A DNA stretch of 64,000 bases from Marinobacter daepoensis DSM 16072. Lineage in GTDB: Bacteria > Pseudomonadota > Gammaproteobacteria > Pseudomonadales > Oleiphilaceae. The position numbers were made by a program, and so were the translations under genes. The notes under the pieces are model-generated. The model was not told the origin of the DNA. It saw only the letters and a program-made list of their open reading frames with translations, and ran no database searches. Location: positions 1-64,000 of the forward strand of contig NZ_ATWI01000014.1 of assembly GCF_000421165.1 (NCBI RefSeq), read 5' to 3'. Position 1 is the first letter of the stretch. Each line of letters starts with the position of its first letter. Shown here in pieces: positions 21,578 to 30,494 of the stretch.

Positions 21578-22042
21578 CTACAAAATACCAACAGCGCCGG
21601 CAATGCACCCGAAAATAAAACTGAAAAATGACAGATAGCCAAATACATACGGAACTTTCGAGTTACCGACCTTTTCTTCGTCGGCTTTAAGCAATTGCTG
21701 CCAATCAATACCGTCCTCGTAGTATGAATTGACAAGCCTTTTGTAATTTTCAAATAGCCCTTCGTGGTGGTGGACTATGTAGACGCGATAAAAACCTACG
21801 AATAAGAGTCCTGTGAAAAAGCAAATCAAGGCAACCTTCGCGGACCAAGGCGCGACTCCGTTCTGTGCGACAGAGCCAAGATACGCCAGTACCGCGACTG
21901 CACCGCCCGCATTAGTAGTGAAAAGGTAGCGTATCGCGGAGTCACCAGATTCTTTCGATAGGTGGTATAACTGAGACCAGCGACCTTCTATATGCTGACC
22001 TCTAATCCTCCGTAGCTGTCTCTCTGCTTCTTCCGGTGTCAT
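21578..22042 (-). CDS. Membrane protein of the attI-proximal cassette (154 aa)
   Basis: A cytoplasmic N-terminus (MTPEEAERQLRRIRGQHIEGR) is followed by three hydrophobic segments (about residues 45-60, 69-88 and 134-154), with a charged loop between the second and third (HHHEGLFENYKRLVNSYYEDG). The third segment runs to the very C-terminus. As first cassette after attI it should be the best expressed of the array. ATG 22042 has GAAGAG nine bases upstream and lies about 20 bases from the attI junction. Family not recognised. Confidence 0.75.
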   Translation of the reverse strand: MTPEEAERQLRRIRGQHIEGRWSQLYHLSKESGDSAIRYLFTTNAGGAVAVLAYLGSVAQNGVAPWSAKVALICFFTGLLFVGFYRVYIVHHHEGLFENYKRLVNSYYEDGIDWQQLLKADEEKVGNSKVPYVFGYLSFFSFIFGCIAGAVGIL

Positions 22043-22055
22043 GTCAACTCTTCAC

Positions 22056-22130
22056 ATGTAACAGCTAATTATACGAACGCGTTCGTATAACACCCATTCG
22101 TATAATTCCAAAAAATCCAACCCGGAAACT
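22056..22130 (-). repeat. attI: attI recombination site (approximate)
   Basis: The junction with the first cassette reads ATGTAA^CAGC on the + strand (GCTG^TTACAT on the coding strand), the expected crossover between attI and the first cassette. Sequence to its right belongs to attI. The right limit is estimated from the usual attI length. It contains a 22-bp perfect palindrome at 22069-22090. Confidence 0.75.
22069..22090. repeat. 22-bp perfect palindrome in attI
   Basis: TTATACGAACG followed by its exact complement CGTTCGTATAA. A half copy (ATTCGTATAAT) follows at 22095-22105. The same GAACGCGTTCGTATAA core recurs at 22313-22330. Confidence 0.9.
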
Positions 22131-22135
22131 CATTA

Positions 22136-22164
22136 ATTTAAACCAAAAATCAATAAGTTAACAA
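22136..22164 (-). promoter_or_regulatory. Candidate cassette promoter (Pc)
   Basis: Reading towards the array there is TTGTTA (22164-22159), 17 bases, then TTAAAT (22141-22136), four of six matches to the sigma-70 consensus at each element. This position upstream of attI is where a leftward cassette promoter is expected. A second weaker candidate (TTGGAA, 16 bases, TATACG) lies closer to attI. Neither is strong. Confidence 0.3.
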
Positions 22165-22183
22165 AACCACCACGGCTACCGCC

Positions 22184-22240
22184 GGAGTTATACGCCCTTG
22201 TTTGAGCTACTCCTGCCCGAAAACCCGGGCGTATAACTCC
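22184..22240. repeat. 14-bp inverted repeat pair between attI and intI
   Basis: GGAGTTATACGCCC at 22184-22197 and its exact complement GGGCGTATAACTCC at 22227-22240, separated by 29 bases. The motif shares GTTATACG with the palindromes at 22069 and 22303. Confidence 0.85.
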
Positions 22241-22302
22241 GCCCGGCTCTTTATCCCTTTTCAAACTTATCAGAACGTTAGCAATATTTCCGCCTGGTTT
22301 CC

Positions 22303-22334
22303 CGGAGTTTTGCGAACGCGTTCGTATAACTCCG
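22303..22334. repeat. 32-bp imperfect palindrome upstream of intI
   Basis: CGGAGTTTTGCGAACG / CGTTCGTATAACTCCG with two mismatched pairs. It ends 40 bases before the LexA box of intI. It combines the outer CGGAGTT of the 22184 pair with the inner GAACGCGTTC of the 22069 palindrome. Confidence 0.85.
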
Positions 22335-22373
22335 CTTCCGCATGAAGAATTGACAACCACAAAAATCAGAATA

Positions 22374-22389
22374 CTGTATACTTATACAG
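22374..22389 (+). promoter_or_regulatory. LexA (SOS) box of intI
   Basis: CTGTATACTTATACAG fits the gammaproteobacterial LexA consensus CTGT-N8-ACAG exactly. It overlaps the presumed -10 (TACTGT, 22372-22377), which lies 16 bases after a perfect TTGACA at 22350-22355. LexA would therefore block the intI promoter until the SOS response. The intI start codon is 21 bases downstream. Confidence 0.9.
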
Positions 22390-22410
22390 CCGCCAAAAAG
22401 GAGTCAGGAT

Positions 22411-23397
22411 ATGGATATCCGCAGCCCTATTTCCCCGCAATCCACACGTTTTCTTGACCAGCTCAAGAACTTCATCCGGTTACGAGGTCTCGCTTACAAA
22501 ACTGAGAAAACCTATGTTTTCTGGATCAAGCGGTTTATCCGTTTTCACGGTCGAAAACATCCAAAATCCATGGGTACACCGGAAGTAGAAGCGTTTTTAT
22601 CGCACCTGGTTTTGCAGGCCAATGTCAGTGTGGGTACGCAACGAGTGGCGCTAAACTCGCTGATTTTTCTGTATCGGGAGTTTCTTGGCACACCACTGGA
22701 GAACCTCGAATACGAAGCTGCCAGAAAGCCCAAGCGGCTTCCGGTGGTGTTCAGTCCAGACGAAGCCAAGCGAGTGCTTGAGAACATGAATGGCGAGTAC
22801 CAACTGGTGGCCATGCTGCTTTACGGCGCGGGCCTCAGAATCAGCGAGGCGCTGCGATTGCGGGTCAAGGATATTGATTTCGCGATGCAGCAGCTGATTG
22901 TCCGCGAAGGCAAAGGCGGTAAAGACAGAATCACTCTGCTGCCGGATCGTCTGATAGAGCGTTTGCAAAGCCAGATTCAAACCACCCTTCTGCAACATCA
23001 GGTGGATTTGGCCAAAGGCCTCGGGTCGGTGTATATGCCAGCTGCCCTGGACAAGAAATACCCCAGTGCCAGCCAGGAGCCGGATTGGCAGTATATATTC
23101 CCAGCCCCGGACCTTTCGATTGATCCCCGCTCGGGTATACGAAGGCGACATCACCTGATGGATAGAACGGTTCAAAAGCACATTAAGGTCGCTGTTCGCG
23201 CGGCAGGTATTCAGAAACCTGCAGGTAGCCACACCTTCCGGCACAGTTTTGCCACCAGGCTTCTGGAAGCGGGCTACGATTTGCGCACCATTCAGAAATT
23301 ACTCGGGCACTCAGATGTTCGTACCACCGAGATCTACACACATGTGGTTCGCAAAGGCGGCTTTGGGGTTCGCAGCCCGGTTGACGAAGCGTTTTAG
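22411..23397 (+). CDS. intI: Integron integrase IntI
   Basis: This 328-aa tyrosine recombinase has an N-terminal SAM-like core-binding domain ([22 protein letters not shown]). The catalytic residues are Arg143 ([12 protein letters not shown]), His274 and Arg277 ([13 protein letters not shown]), His300 ([10 protein letters not shown]) and Tyr309. The integron-specific insertion, about residues 206-231 ([13 protein letters not shown] and the following WQYIFP), separates it from XerC/XerD. It inserts circular cassettes at attI and excises them at attC. ATG 22411 has AAGGAGTCAGGAT upstream. The frame appears intact, so the integron should be functional. Confidence 0.97.
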   Translation: MDIRSPISPQSTRFLDQLKNFIRLRGLAYKTEKTYVFWIKRFIRFHGRKHPKSMGTPEVEAFLSHLVLQANVSVGTQRVALNSLIFLYREFLGTPLENLEYEAARKPKRLPVVFSPDEAKRVLENMNGEYQLVAMLLYGAGLRISEALRLRVKDIDFAMQQLIVREGKGGKDRITLLPDRLIERLQSQIQTTLLQHQVDLAKGLGSVYMPAALDKKYPSASQEPDWQYIFPAPDLSIDPRSGIRRRHHLMDRTVQKHIKVAVRAAGIQKPAGSHTFRHSFATRLLEAGYDLRTIQKLLGHSDVRTTEIYTHVVRKGGFGVRSPVDEAF

Positions 23398-23729
23398 TAA
23401 AGCTCGTCGGTTCTGGCCGCCATGATGAAATCGTTTTTGTGCAAACCACCAATCTTATGGGTCCACCAACGCACCGTGGCTTTGCCCCATTCCAGCAAAA
23501 TGGCCGGATGATGCCCTTCAGCCTCAGCCAGGTCAGCGACTTTGTTCGTGAACGCCTGGGCCTGTACAAAATTTTTGAAAGTAAAGACCCGCTGCAGTTG
23601 CTCTTCACCATCCCGGACAACCAATTGCCAGTCAGGCACCTCCGGCATTAACTGTTGCTTTTCAGGCTCCGTGAGTTTCGGAGCCTCTGCACTGCAGGCG
23701 CGGCAGCGCTGCTGGCCAAGTTCCGACAT
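23394..23729 (-). CDS. phhB: Pterin-4a-carbinolamine dehydratase
   Basis: A 111-aa PhhB/PCD protein with the family signature [24 protein letters not shown] and [11 protein letters not shown]. It recycles the tetrahydrobiopterin-type cofactor of phenylalanine hydroxylase. A CRAC motif lies near the N-terminus. ATG 23729 follows GGAGGATGCT; the longer frame from 23789 lacks a ribosome site. It is convergent with intI and their stop codons overlap by 4 bases (23394-23397). No phhA is in the window. Confidence 0.9.
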   Translation of the reverse strand: MSELGQQRCRACSAEAPKLTEPEKQQLMPEVPDWQLVVRDGEEQLQRVFTFKNFVQAQAFTNKVADLAEAEGHHPAILLEWGKATVRWWTHKIGGLHKNDFIMAARTDELY

Positions 23730-23821
23730 AGCATCCTCCACATTTTGCGGGCCTCCTCCCATCCTGGGCGCCTGACGGCGGTTTATCAACCTGAAGTTGA
23801 AATCGTCACCTTTTCAGAATA

Positions 23822-23837
23822 CTGTATACATAAACAG
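23822..23837 (+). promoter_or_regulatory. LexA (SOS) box of imuA-imuB-dnaE2
   Basis: CTGTATACATAAACAG fits CTGT-N8-ACAG. Upstream elements are TTGAAA (23797-23802), 17 bases, then TACTGT overlapping the box. The 16 bases TCAGAATACTGTATAC are identical to those at the intI LexA box. Confidence 0.9.
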
Positions 23838-23851
23838 TATTCGGAGATTTC

Positions 23852-24544
23852 ATGACCAAATCACTGAACCACCTGCTTCAGGATGCCCGCATCTGGCAGG
23901 GCCACAAACCCCGAAAACACACCTCTCCGGCGGAACACACAGGGTATCAGGTACTGGATAACCAGCTTGGTGGTCTCGGGTGGCCCAAGGGCGCGTTAAG
24001 TGAGTGCCTGCTGGATCACCACGGTATAGGCGAGCTGCATCTGGCTTTACCTCTCATGCGAAACCTTGCCCGGCAAGGAAAAACCATTTTCTGGCTGAAT
24101 CCGCCCCATATGCCCTATGCTCCGGCCCTTGCAAGCGCTGGGGTCCCTACTGATCAACTGGTTCTCATACAGGCGAAGGATTCGGCCGATTTTCTGTGGA
24201 CGTTGGAAAACTGCCTTCGCTCACCGGTTACCGGGCTCGTCATGGCCTGGCCAGGGCAACTCGCCAGCCGTGATATTCGGCGCCTGCAGCTGGCTTCGGA
24301 GGCGGGTAACAACGTCTGCATCCTGTTCCGGAAGCGCCAGCAGGCGGATCAGTCTTCTCCGGCGGCGCTGCGGATGGAGCTGGCTCCTGGTACGTGCCTG
24401 GATCTGAACGTCCACATTCTCAAGCGCCGTGGTAGCTGGCCAGGGCAACGTTGCACAATTGCACTGGCGCACAGAGCTGGCACCCAGGCGGCGGAGTCCA
24501 CCCAGGTGGTTCAGGGGCCTTGGCCAAAAGGCGGGAGCACCTGA
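23852..24544 (+). CDS. imuA: ImuA, SOS mutagenesis accessory protein
   Basis: This 230-aa ImuA protein is of the SulA/RecA-related type found with ImuB and DnaE2: GYQVLDNQLGGLGWPKGALSECLL at the N-terminus, then GELHLALPLMRNLARQGKTIFWLNPPHMPYAPAL, and a DLNVHILKRRG end. It is thought to help assemble the error-prone mutasome. ATG 23852 is preceded by GGAGATTT. It is first gene of a three-gene operon, with imuB starting 3 bases after its stop. Confidence 0.93.
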   Translation: MTKSLNHLLQDARIWQGHKPRKHTSPAEHTGYQVLDNQLGGLGWPKGALSECLLDHHGIGELHLALPLMRNLARQGKTIFWLNPPHMPYAPALASAGVPTDQLVLIQAKDSADFLWTLENCLRSPVTGLVMAWPGQLASRDIRRLQLASEAGNNVCILFRKRQQADQSSPAALRMELAPGTCLDLNVHILKRRGSWPGQRCTIALAHRAGTQAAESTQVVQGPWPKGGST

Positions 24545-24547
24545 CTC

Positions 24548-25969
24548 ATGTTGTGGTTATATGTTCACTTTCCACACCTGCTGCTGGACCACATCCGCCG
24601 CAGTCAACAGACTGACGGTCCTCTGGCTGTCATTGATCTCACCGGGCAAACGGTTCTTCAGGTTTGCCCGGAGGCCAACAGCCTCGGGGTTCAACCGGGA
24701 ATGCGCCTGAAAACAGCCCTTGGGCTTGCGCCAGAGCTGGGGATCCTGAATGCCGCACCGCAACAGGAAACGGCCCTGCTGGAAAATCAGGCCCGCTGGC
24801 TTTACCGCTTCGTCGCTCATATTACCCCTGCTCCCCCTGATGGCTTATGGGCAGAAGTCAGCAGTCTACAGCGGCTTTATGGCGGGCTCTCTGCTGTCTG
24901 GCAAACGGTAGAACAAGCTCTGTCAGAGCGGCAGCTCAATGCCTGGCTGGCGCTTGGTCACACGCCTCTGGCGGCTCAGATTCTTGCCCAATCCGGCCAG
25001 GGGGAATGCTCGGCAGACAAAGGTCATATTCTTGCTTCACTACAGAAACTCCCTCTCGTTGCGGCCCACTTTGATGATAAGGCCTGTGTACGCCTGCACC
25101 GGCTAGGCCTGAACACTCTGGGGGAAATCTTCACCCTGCCCGCTCAGGAACTGGCCCGCCGGCTATCACCGGAACTGCTCGCACAAGTACAAAGAATCCA
25201 GGGCACACGGCCAGACCCAAAATCTCCCTGGCAGCCGCCGCGCAGATTTCGCCAAAGGGCTGATTTTATTCATGAGGTGGAACATACCCAAGGCCTCGTG
25301 TTCGCTCTGCAACGAATGCTCGCTGAACTGGAAGAAGACCTCTGCTGGCATCAGCAAGACACCGACACCCTGAACCTGGAACTCCGGCACCGGCATGAAG
25401 AAACCACCCGGCTCGCCCTTCGCACAACGGGCCCCGAGCATCGAGCCGACCACTTTCTGAATCTGCTGCGTTTACAACTGGATCAGCACGCTCTGCGAGC
25501 CCCGGTGATCAGCCTGATCTTGTCCGTGAAACGATTTCTGGGCCGCGGAGTGCCTACAGGGCAGGATCTTCTGGGCGATGGTCAGGATCTGAACGAAGCC
25601 TGGCACACGCTGGTCAGCCGCTTGCAGGCCCGCCTGGGAGAGAATGCTCTTCGCCAGCTTTCCCCCCGGGCAGATCACCGCCCGGAGTTTGCCTGGACAA
25701 CCTCAGCCCTCAAGCCGGCCAACGCACGCAGTACACCTTCCGGTCTGGGCACGTTGCCCGCACGCCCCCTCTGGCTGCTGCCAACCCCATCTCCTCTGCC
25801 AGAGACCCCTGCCACATGGTTTGCCGGGCCAGAGCGCATCAGCTCGGGCTGGTGGGACGGTCAGCGGGTTCATCGCGATTACTACATAGCCCGGTTGCAC
25901 AGCGGTCAATTGGCCTGGGTCTTCCGCGATGTTCAGGACGGCTGGTATATCCATGGATGGTTCGGCTGA
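24548..25969 (+). CDS. imuB: ImuB, Y-family polymerase-like protein
   Basis: This 473-aa protein has the Y-family polymerase fold (LWLYVHFPHLLLDHI at the start, PGMRLKTALGLAP, a helix-hairpin-helix region GLNTLGEIFTLPAQELARRLSPE). The acidic residues needed for catalysis are not evident: the first motif reads YVHFPHLLLD in place of the usual DxDxF. This is typical of ImuB, which acts as a scaffold joining the beta clamp, ImuA and DnaE2. Its stop overlaps the dnaE2 start by one base (TGATG). Confidence 0.95.
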   Translation: MLWLYVHFPHLLLDHIRRSQQTDGPLAVIDLTGQTVLQVCPEANSLGVQPGMRLKTALGLAPELGILNAAPQQETALLENQARWLYRFVAHITPAPPDGLWAEVSSLQRLYGGLSAVWQTVEQALSERQLNAWLALGHTPLAAQILAQSGQGECSADKGHILASLQKLPLVAAHFDDKACVRLHRLGLNTLGEIFTLPAQELARRLSPELLAQVQRIQGTRPDPKSPWQPPRRFRQRADFIHEVEHTQGLVFALQRMLAELEEDLCWHQQDTDTLNLELRHRHEETTRLALRTTGPEHRADHFLNLLRLQLDQHALRAPVISLILSVKRFLGRGVPTGQDLLGDGQDLNEAWHTLVSRLQARLGENALRQLSPRADHRPEFAWTTSALKPANARSTPSGLGTLPARPLWLLPTPSPLPETPATWFAGPERISSGWWDGQRVHRDYYIARLHSGQLAWVFRDVQDGWYIHGWFG

Positions 25970-28900
25970 TGGCCCCGGATTACGCCGAACTGTTCTGTTT
26001 CAGCAACTTCACGTTTCTGACTGGCGCCTCCCACCCCCATGAGCTGGCGGAACAGGCAGCAGAACTGGGCTATCAGGCCATCGCTATCACAGATGCCTGT
26101 TCTGTGGCCGGTATTCCAAGGGCCTGGGCCGCACTCCGGGAAAGCACCGTAAAACTGATTACCGGAAGCTGGTTTGAACTGGATGACGCCCCAGCAGGCG
26201 CACAGGCTCCCCCCGGCTTTGTGTTGCTGGCACAAACCCGAAAAGGCTATGGTCAGCTTTGTCAGTTGATTACCACCGGGCGCCGCCGGACAAACAAAGG
26301 TCAGTATCAACTGTTCACCCAAGACATCGAAAACCATTCACTGGACCACTGCCTCTGCCTGTGGCTACCGCCGGCGGAGGCACAGGCCGATAACGCACAA
26401 ACTCTGGCGGCGGGTGAGTGGTTGCAGCGGGTGTTCGAACACCGCTTATGGCTTGCCGCCACACGCACACTGGAAGCCGGCAACGAACAGCATATCGCTC
26501 GCGTGCAATGGCTGGAAGATCAGTTACGGTGCCCTGTGGTAGCCACCGGTCAGGTGCATATGCATCGGAGGGAACGGCAACCCTTGCAGGATGTACTGAC
26601 GGCCCTGCGCCATCACACCACACTGGACCACGCTGGCCACTGTCTGTTTCAGAATGCCGAGCGCTACTTGCGCCCGAGGCCCGTTATCCAACGCCTGTTT
26701 CCTGCCTCCTGGGTACGGGAAACCCTGGCGATTGCCGAATCCTGCACGTTTGACCCCGGCAGCCTTCGCTATGAATACCCTCCCGACCTGGTCCCTCAGC
26801 AGGAAACACCCAGCGCATTTCTGGCACGGCTCACCCGTGAAGGCGCACAACGCCGTTACCCTTCCGGCACCCCCTTGAAAGTGCAGGCGCTGATCCGAAA
26901 AGAGCTGGATCTGATTGCCGGGCTACAGTACGAGCACTATTTCCTCACCATTCACGACATTGTCTCCTTTGCCCGCCAACAAGGCATTCTCTGCCAGGGG
27001 CGGGGATCGGCGGCCAATTCAGCGGTCTGCTATTGCCTGGGCATTACCGAAGTGAACCCGGCAAAAGTGGAATTGCTGTTTGAGCGGTTTATCTCCAAAG
27101 ACCGGGATGAACCACCCGACATTGATGTCGATTTCGAACACGAACGGCGTGAAGAAGTGATTCAGTACATTTACCGCCGCTATGGCCGTGAACGGGCTGC
27201 CCTGGCCGCCACGGTCATTCGTTATCGCCCCCGGAGCGCCATCCGGGATGTTGGCAAGGCCTTGGGCTTTGAGCTTCCCCTGGTGGAAAAGCTGCTGGAC
27301 GGCATCGACTGGCGTGACAAGGCAACCGACTGGCGCCAGCAGATTCTGGACAAAGGCCTGACCCGAAACCCAAAAGTGGCTGATCAGTTCTTCACGCTGG
27401 TAAACATCTTGCTGGGTTTTCCACGCCACCTGTCTCAGCATGTGGGCGGGTTTGTGATCAGTGCAGGCCCCTTGTCGGAACTGGTGCCGGTTGAGAATGC
27501 CGCCATGGAGGGGCGAACCGTTATCCAGTGGGACAAAGACGACCTGGAGAGCCTTGGCCTGATGAAAGTCGACGTACTGGCTCTGGGTATGCTCACCGCC
27601 ATTCGCAAGGCACTGGCCCTGATCAGCGATGAAAAAGGCCATCCCTTCACCCTTCAGGATATTCCACAGGAGGACCAGGATACCTACACCATGCTCCAGA
27701 AGGGTGACAGTATTGGCGTGTTTCAGGTGGAGTCTCGTGCCCAGATCAACATGCTCCCCCGCCTGCGCCCGGAAACCTGGTACGACCTGGTCATCGAAGT
27801 CGCCATCGTACGCCCCGGCCCTATTCAGGGGGATATGGTGCACCCCTATTTACGCCGGAAGCATGGCCTGGAGCCCGTTGACTTCCCGAACGATGCCATC
27901 CGTCAGGTCCTGGGGCGCACCCTGGGCGTGCCGATTTTTCAGGAACAAGTCATCAAGCTGGCCATGGTTGCTGCGGGCTTCAGCGCCGGAGAAGCCGACC
28001 GACTGCGCCGGGCCATGGCAGCCTGGAAATCCCATGGCGACCTCACTCCGTTCCGGGATAAGCTGATCCAGGGCATGCTGGCGCGGGGCCACGAGGCCGG
28101 GTTTGCTGAGCGCCTGTACAAGCAGATCTGTGGTTTCGGCGGCTACGGCTTTCCGGAATCCCACGCAGCCAGCTTTGCCTTGCTGGTGTACGTATCCGCC
28201 TGGATCAAACGCCACCACCCCGCGGCTTTCTACTGTGCCCTGCTAAACAGCCAGCCCATGGGCTTCTATTCACCCAGCCAACTGGTGCAGGATGCCCGGC
28301 GCCATCAGGTTATTGTTTTACCCCCCGATGTGAATGCCAGTGCCCGGCAACATTCACTGGAAGGTCCTGGGAAGCAGCTTCGCCTCGGCCTTTGCATCAT
28401 CCAGGGACTTTCCGCCAGCGGCGCCGAACGGATTGAGCAGCGCCGTCCGGAAAACGGTTACCAGTCCGCATCAGACCTGAGGGCCCGTGCCGACCTGAAC
28501 CAGCGCGACATGGAACTGCTGGCCGGTGCCAACGCCATGCCGGGCTTTACCCGCAACCGGCACCAGGCCTATTGGCAGTTGCTGGAGCATGAAGAGCCCG
28601 CGGCCCTGTTTGTTCAGGACAGCCACGAGGAGTACCAACCCGAGCCATGCCCCCACCTGCCGGAGCCCACAGAAGGGCAGAATATTCTTGCTGATTACAG
28701 CAGTCAGGGCCTGACACTGCAGCGCCACCCCCTCGCCTTATTACGGGAGCAAGGGCACCTCCGGCATTGCCTGACGGCGGAACAGCTCAGGCTCACCCGG
28801 CCTGGCATACCGGTTCAGGTCGCAGGGCTGGTTACCGGCCGTCAACGACCCGGCACCGCCAGTGGCGTGACTTTCGTAACTCTGGAAGATGAAACCGGTA

Positions 28901-29088
28901 ACGTGAACGTGGTGGTCTGGCTGGACACAGCCCGCCGACAGCGCAAGCCTCTGATTACAGCCCGGCTGCTGCATGTAAAGGGTGTGATTGAAAAAGAAGG
29001 AGACATCGTGCATGTCATGGCCGGCAAACTGGCAGACTTAAGCCACTTGATCCACTCCCTGCCGGTCAGCTCCAGAGATTTCCACTGA
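25969..29088 (+). CDS. dnaE2: DnaE2, error-prone DNA polymerase III alpha-like
   Basis: A 1039-aa C-family polymerase. The N-terminal PHP domain begins AELFCFSNFTFLTGASHPHELAEQ. The palm carries the acidic motif PDIDVDFEHERR and later VDVLALGML. The fingers region includes GPIQGDMVHPYLRRKHGLEPV, and the C-terminal OB-fold has VTFVTLEDETGNVNVVVW. ATG 25969 overlaps the imuB stop and matches the usual DnaE2 start; the open frame continues upstream within imuB but is not needed. It performs mutagenic lesion bypass as part of the ImuAB-DnaE2 system. A hairpin terminator follows. Confidence 0.96.
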   Translation: MAPDYAELFCFSNFTFLTGASHPHELAEQAAELGYQAIAITDACSVAGIPRAWAALRESTVKLITGSWFELDDAPAGAQAPPGFVLLAQTRKGYGQLCQLITTGRRRTNKGQYQLFTQDIENHSLDHCLCLWLPPAEAQADNAQTLAAGEWLQRVFEHRLWLAATRTLEAGNEQHIARVQWLEDQLRCPVVATGQVHMHRRERQPLQDVLTALRHHTTLDHAGHCLFQNAERYLRPRPVIQRLFPASWVRETLAIAESCTFDPGSLRYEYPPDLVPQQETPSAFLARLTREGAQRRYPSGTPLKVQALIRKELDLIAGLQYEHYFLTIHDIVSFARQQGILCQGRGSAANSAVCYCLGITEVNPAKVELLFERFISKDRDEPPDIDVDFEHERREEVIQYIYRRYGRERAALAATVIRYRPRSAIRDVGKALGFELPLVEKLLDGIDWRDKATDWRQQILDKGLTRNPKVADQFFTLVNILLGFPRHLSQHVGGFVISAGPLSELVPVENAAMEGRTVIQWDKDDLESLGLMKVDVLALGMLTAIRKALALISDEKGHPFTLQDIPQEDQDTYTMLQKGDSIGVFQVESRAQINMLPRLRPETWYDLVIEVAIVRPGPIQGDMVHPYLRRKHGLEPVDFPNDAIRQVLGRTLGVPIFQEQVIKLAMVAAGFSAGEADRLRRAMAAWKSHGDLTPFRDKLIQGMLARGHEAGFAERLYKQICGFGGYGFPESHAASFALLVYVSAWIKRHHPAAFYCALLNSQPMGFYSPSQLVQDARRHQVIVLPPDVNASARQHSLEGPGKQLRLGLCIIQGLSASGAERIEQRRPENGYQSASDLRARADLNQRDMELLAGANAMPGFTRNRHQAYWQLLEHEEPAALFVQDSHEEYQPEPCPHLPEPTEGQNILADYSSQGLTLQRHPLALLREQGHLRHCLTAEQLRLTRPGIPVQVAGLVTGRQRPGTASGVTFVTLEDETGNVNVVVWLDTARRQRKPLITARLLHVKGVIEKEGDIVHVMAGKLADLSHLIHSLPVSSRDFH

Positions 29089-29098
29089 TCAGAATAAG

Positions 29099-29123
29099 AA
29101 AACCCCGCCAACAGCGGGGTTTT
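29099..29123. terminator. Bidirectional terminator between dnaE2 and oadB
   Basis: AAAACCCCGC, a CAACA loop, then GCGGGGTTTT. The stem is perfect and flanked by A and T runs in both directions, so it can serve both convergent operons. Confidence 0.9.
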
Positions 29124-29146
29124 CTCAGTGCCGTTATCGGAGAAGA

Positions 29147-30481
29147 TCAGCCAAGCAGCTTGATCATCACCCCGGCCGCAACCGCAGAGCCGATAACACC
29201 TGCCACGTTCGGGCCCATAGCGTGCATCAGCAGGAAGTTCTGCGGGTTGGCTTCCAGGCCCACCTTGTTAGACACCCGGGCCGCCATCGGTACGGCGGAG
29301 ACACCCGCAGAGCCAATCAGCGGGTTGATGGGTTCCTTGGTGAACCGGTTCATCGCCTTCGCCATCAGAACACCCGACGCAGTACCCACACCAAAGGCCA
29401 CAATGCCCAGGCCCAGAATACCCAGTGTCTGGCCATCCAGGAACTTGTCAGCCATCAGCTTGGAGCCAACCGACAGCCCCAGGAAAATGGTGACAATGTT
29501 GATCAGTGCATTCTGCGCAGTATCGCTCAAGCGCTCAACCACACCACACTCACGCATCAGGTTACCGAAGCAGAACATACCAAGCAGCGGAGCCGCATCT
29601 GGCAGGAACAGAACCACCGCAATCAGAACCACCAGCGGGAAGATAATCTTCTCTCTCTTGCTCACAGGGCGCAGCTGGGACATCTTGATGGCCCGCTCTT
29701 TTTCACTGGTGAGCGCTTTCATGATCGGCGGCTGAATCATCGGTACCAAAGCCATGTAGGCATAGGCCGACACCGCAATCGCACCAAGAAGATGCGGCGC
29801 CAGTACGCTGGACACGTAGATAGACGTCGGACCGTCGGCACCACCAATGATACCGATGGCTGCGGCTTCAAGAATGTTGAACTCCAACACGCCCGTCCAG
29901 TCCAGCAAGGCAGCACCCAGAACCGTACCAAAAATACCGAACTGAGCGGCCGCACCAAGCAGCAATGTCTTCGGGTTTGCCAGCAGCGGACCGAAATCGG
30001 TCATTGCACCAACCCCCATGAAGATCAGAAGAGGCCCGACGGTACTGCCGATAACCACAGAATAGAAGTTATACAGCATGCCGTTGCCATAGCCGAAATC
30101 CTGGGCAACCGAATTGGCCATCGCCATTTCGGAGTAACTGGCTTCTTTAATGCCTTCCTTGAACGCTTCTTTCAGCTCCGGCGTTACCGCCTGCCCGGCC
30201 TGATAGGCAACGTCCAGCGGTGCAGCAAGCGCCGCCAGCACTTCACCCGAGCCGTTCTTCAGAGCAAAGTGAATGGCATTTTCTGCCGCAGTCAGGGCAA
30301 GCCCTGCCTCCGGAATGTTCGCCAGAATGCCCCCGAACCCAATGGGCACCAGCAGCAGCGGCTCAAATTTCTTGTTGATCGCAAGATAGAGAAGCAACAG
30401 GCCAATGGCGATCATGATCACCTGACCGAGCTCAATGTTGAACAGGCCACTGCCTGTCCAAAGTGTCATTAACTTTTCCAT
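29147..30481 (-). CDS. oadB: Oxaloacetate decarboxylase beta subunit (Na+-translocating)
   Basis: A 444-aa multi-span inner-membrane protein of the OadB/MmdB/GcdB family. Conserved segments are [43 protein letters not shown] (with the Na+-binding Asp) and a C-terminal [18 protein letters not shown]. It couples decarboxylation of biotin-bound carboxylate to sodium export. ATG 30481 lies 13 bases after oadA, so it is the last gene of an oadGAB operon. Confidence 0.95.
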   Translation of the reverse strand: MEKLMTLWTGSGLFNIELGQVIMIAIGLLLLYLAINKKFEPLLLVPIGFGGILANIPEAGLALTAAENAIHFALKNGSGEVLAALAAPLDVAYQAGQAVTPELKEAFKEGIKEASYSEMAMANSVAQDFGYGNGMLYNFYSVVIGSTVGPLLIFMGVGAMTDFGPLLANPKTLLLGAAAQFGIFGTVLGAALLDWTGVLEFNILEAAAIGIIGGADGPTSIYVSSVLAPHLLGAIAVSAYAYMALVPMIQPPIMKALTSEKERAIKMSQLRPVSKREKIIFPLVVLIAVVLFLPDAAPLLGMFCFGNLMRECGVVERLSDTAQNALINIVTIFLGLSVGSKLMADKFLDGQTLGILGLGIVAFGVGTASGVLMAKAMNRFTKEPINPLIGSAGVSAVPMAARVSNKVGLEANPQNFLLMHAMGPNVAGVIGSAVAAGVMIKLLG

Positions 30482-30494
30482 GGAATGCTGGCCC

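Larger units (their letters stand above)
1349..22061 (-). mobile_element. Chromosomal integron cassette array (31 cassettes)
   Basis: Between attI and the left-edge IS there are 31 attC sites spaced 0.25 to 1.3 kb apart (longer where ISs are inserted). On the + strand each begins TAACGC and ends GTTRRRY-like, with an imperfect inverted repeat between. Every cassette gene reads leftwards, away from intI. Cassette junctions fall at the AA^CGC position, equivalent to G^TT on the coding strand. Gene-to-attC spacing is minimal, and many genes take their stop codon from the attC core. Cassettes vary in base composition and in attC type, as expected for an array gathered from several sources. Confidence 0.95.

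Noticed and set aside
1349..22061. CRISPR array
   Set aside because: The repeats are 60 to 111 bp, variable, hairpin-forming and separated by whole genes. They begin TAACGC and end GTTRRRY, which identifies attC sites.
22069..22090. loxP- or dif-like recombination site
   Set aside because: The arms only loosely resemble loxP (TTCGTATA), there is no spacer, and no Cre-like or second Xer-type recombinase gene other than intI is near.
22133..22360. 75-codon frame on the - strand between attI and intI
   Set aside because: It overlaps the palindromic repeats and candidate promoter, has no ribosome site and resembles no protein.
29222..30472. 416-codon + strand frame opposite oadB
   Set aside because: It is antisense to a well-conserved gene with strong codon bias, and the protein has random composition.
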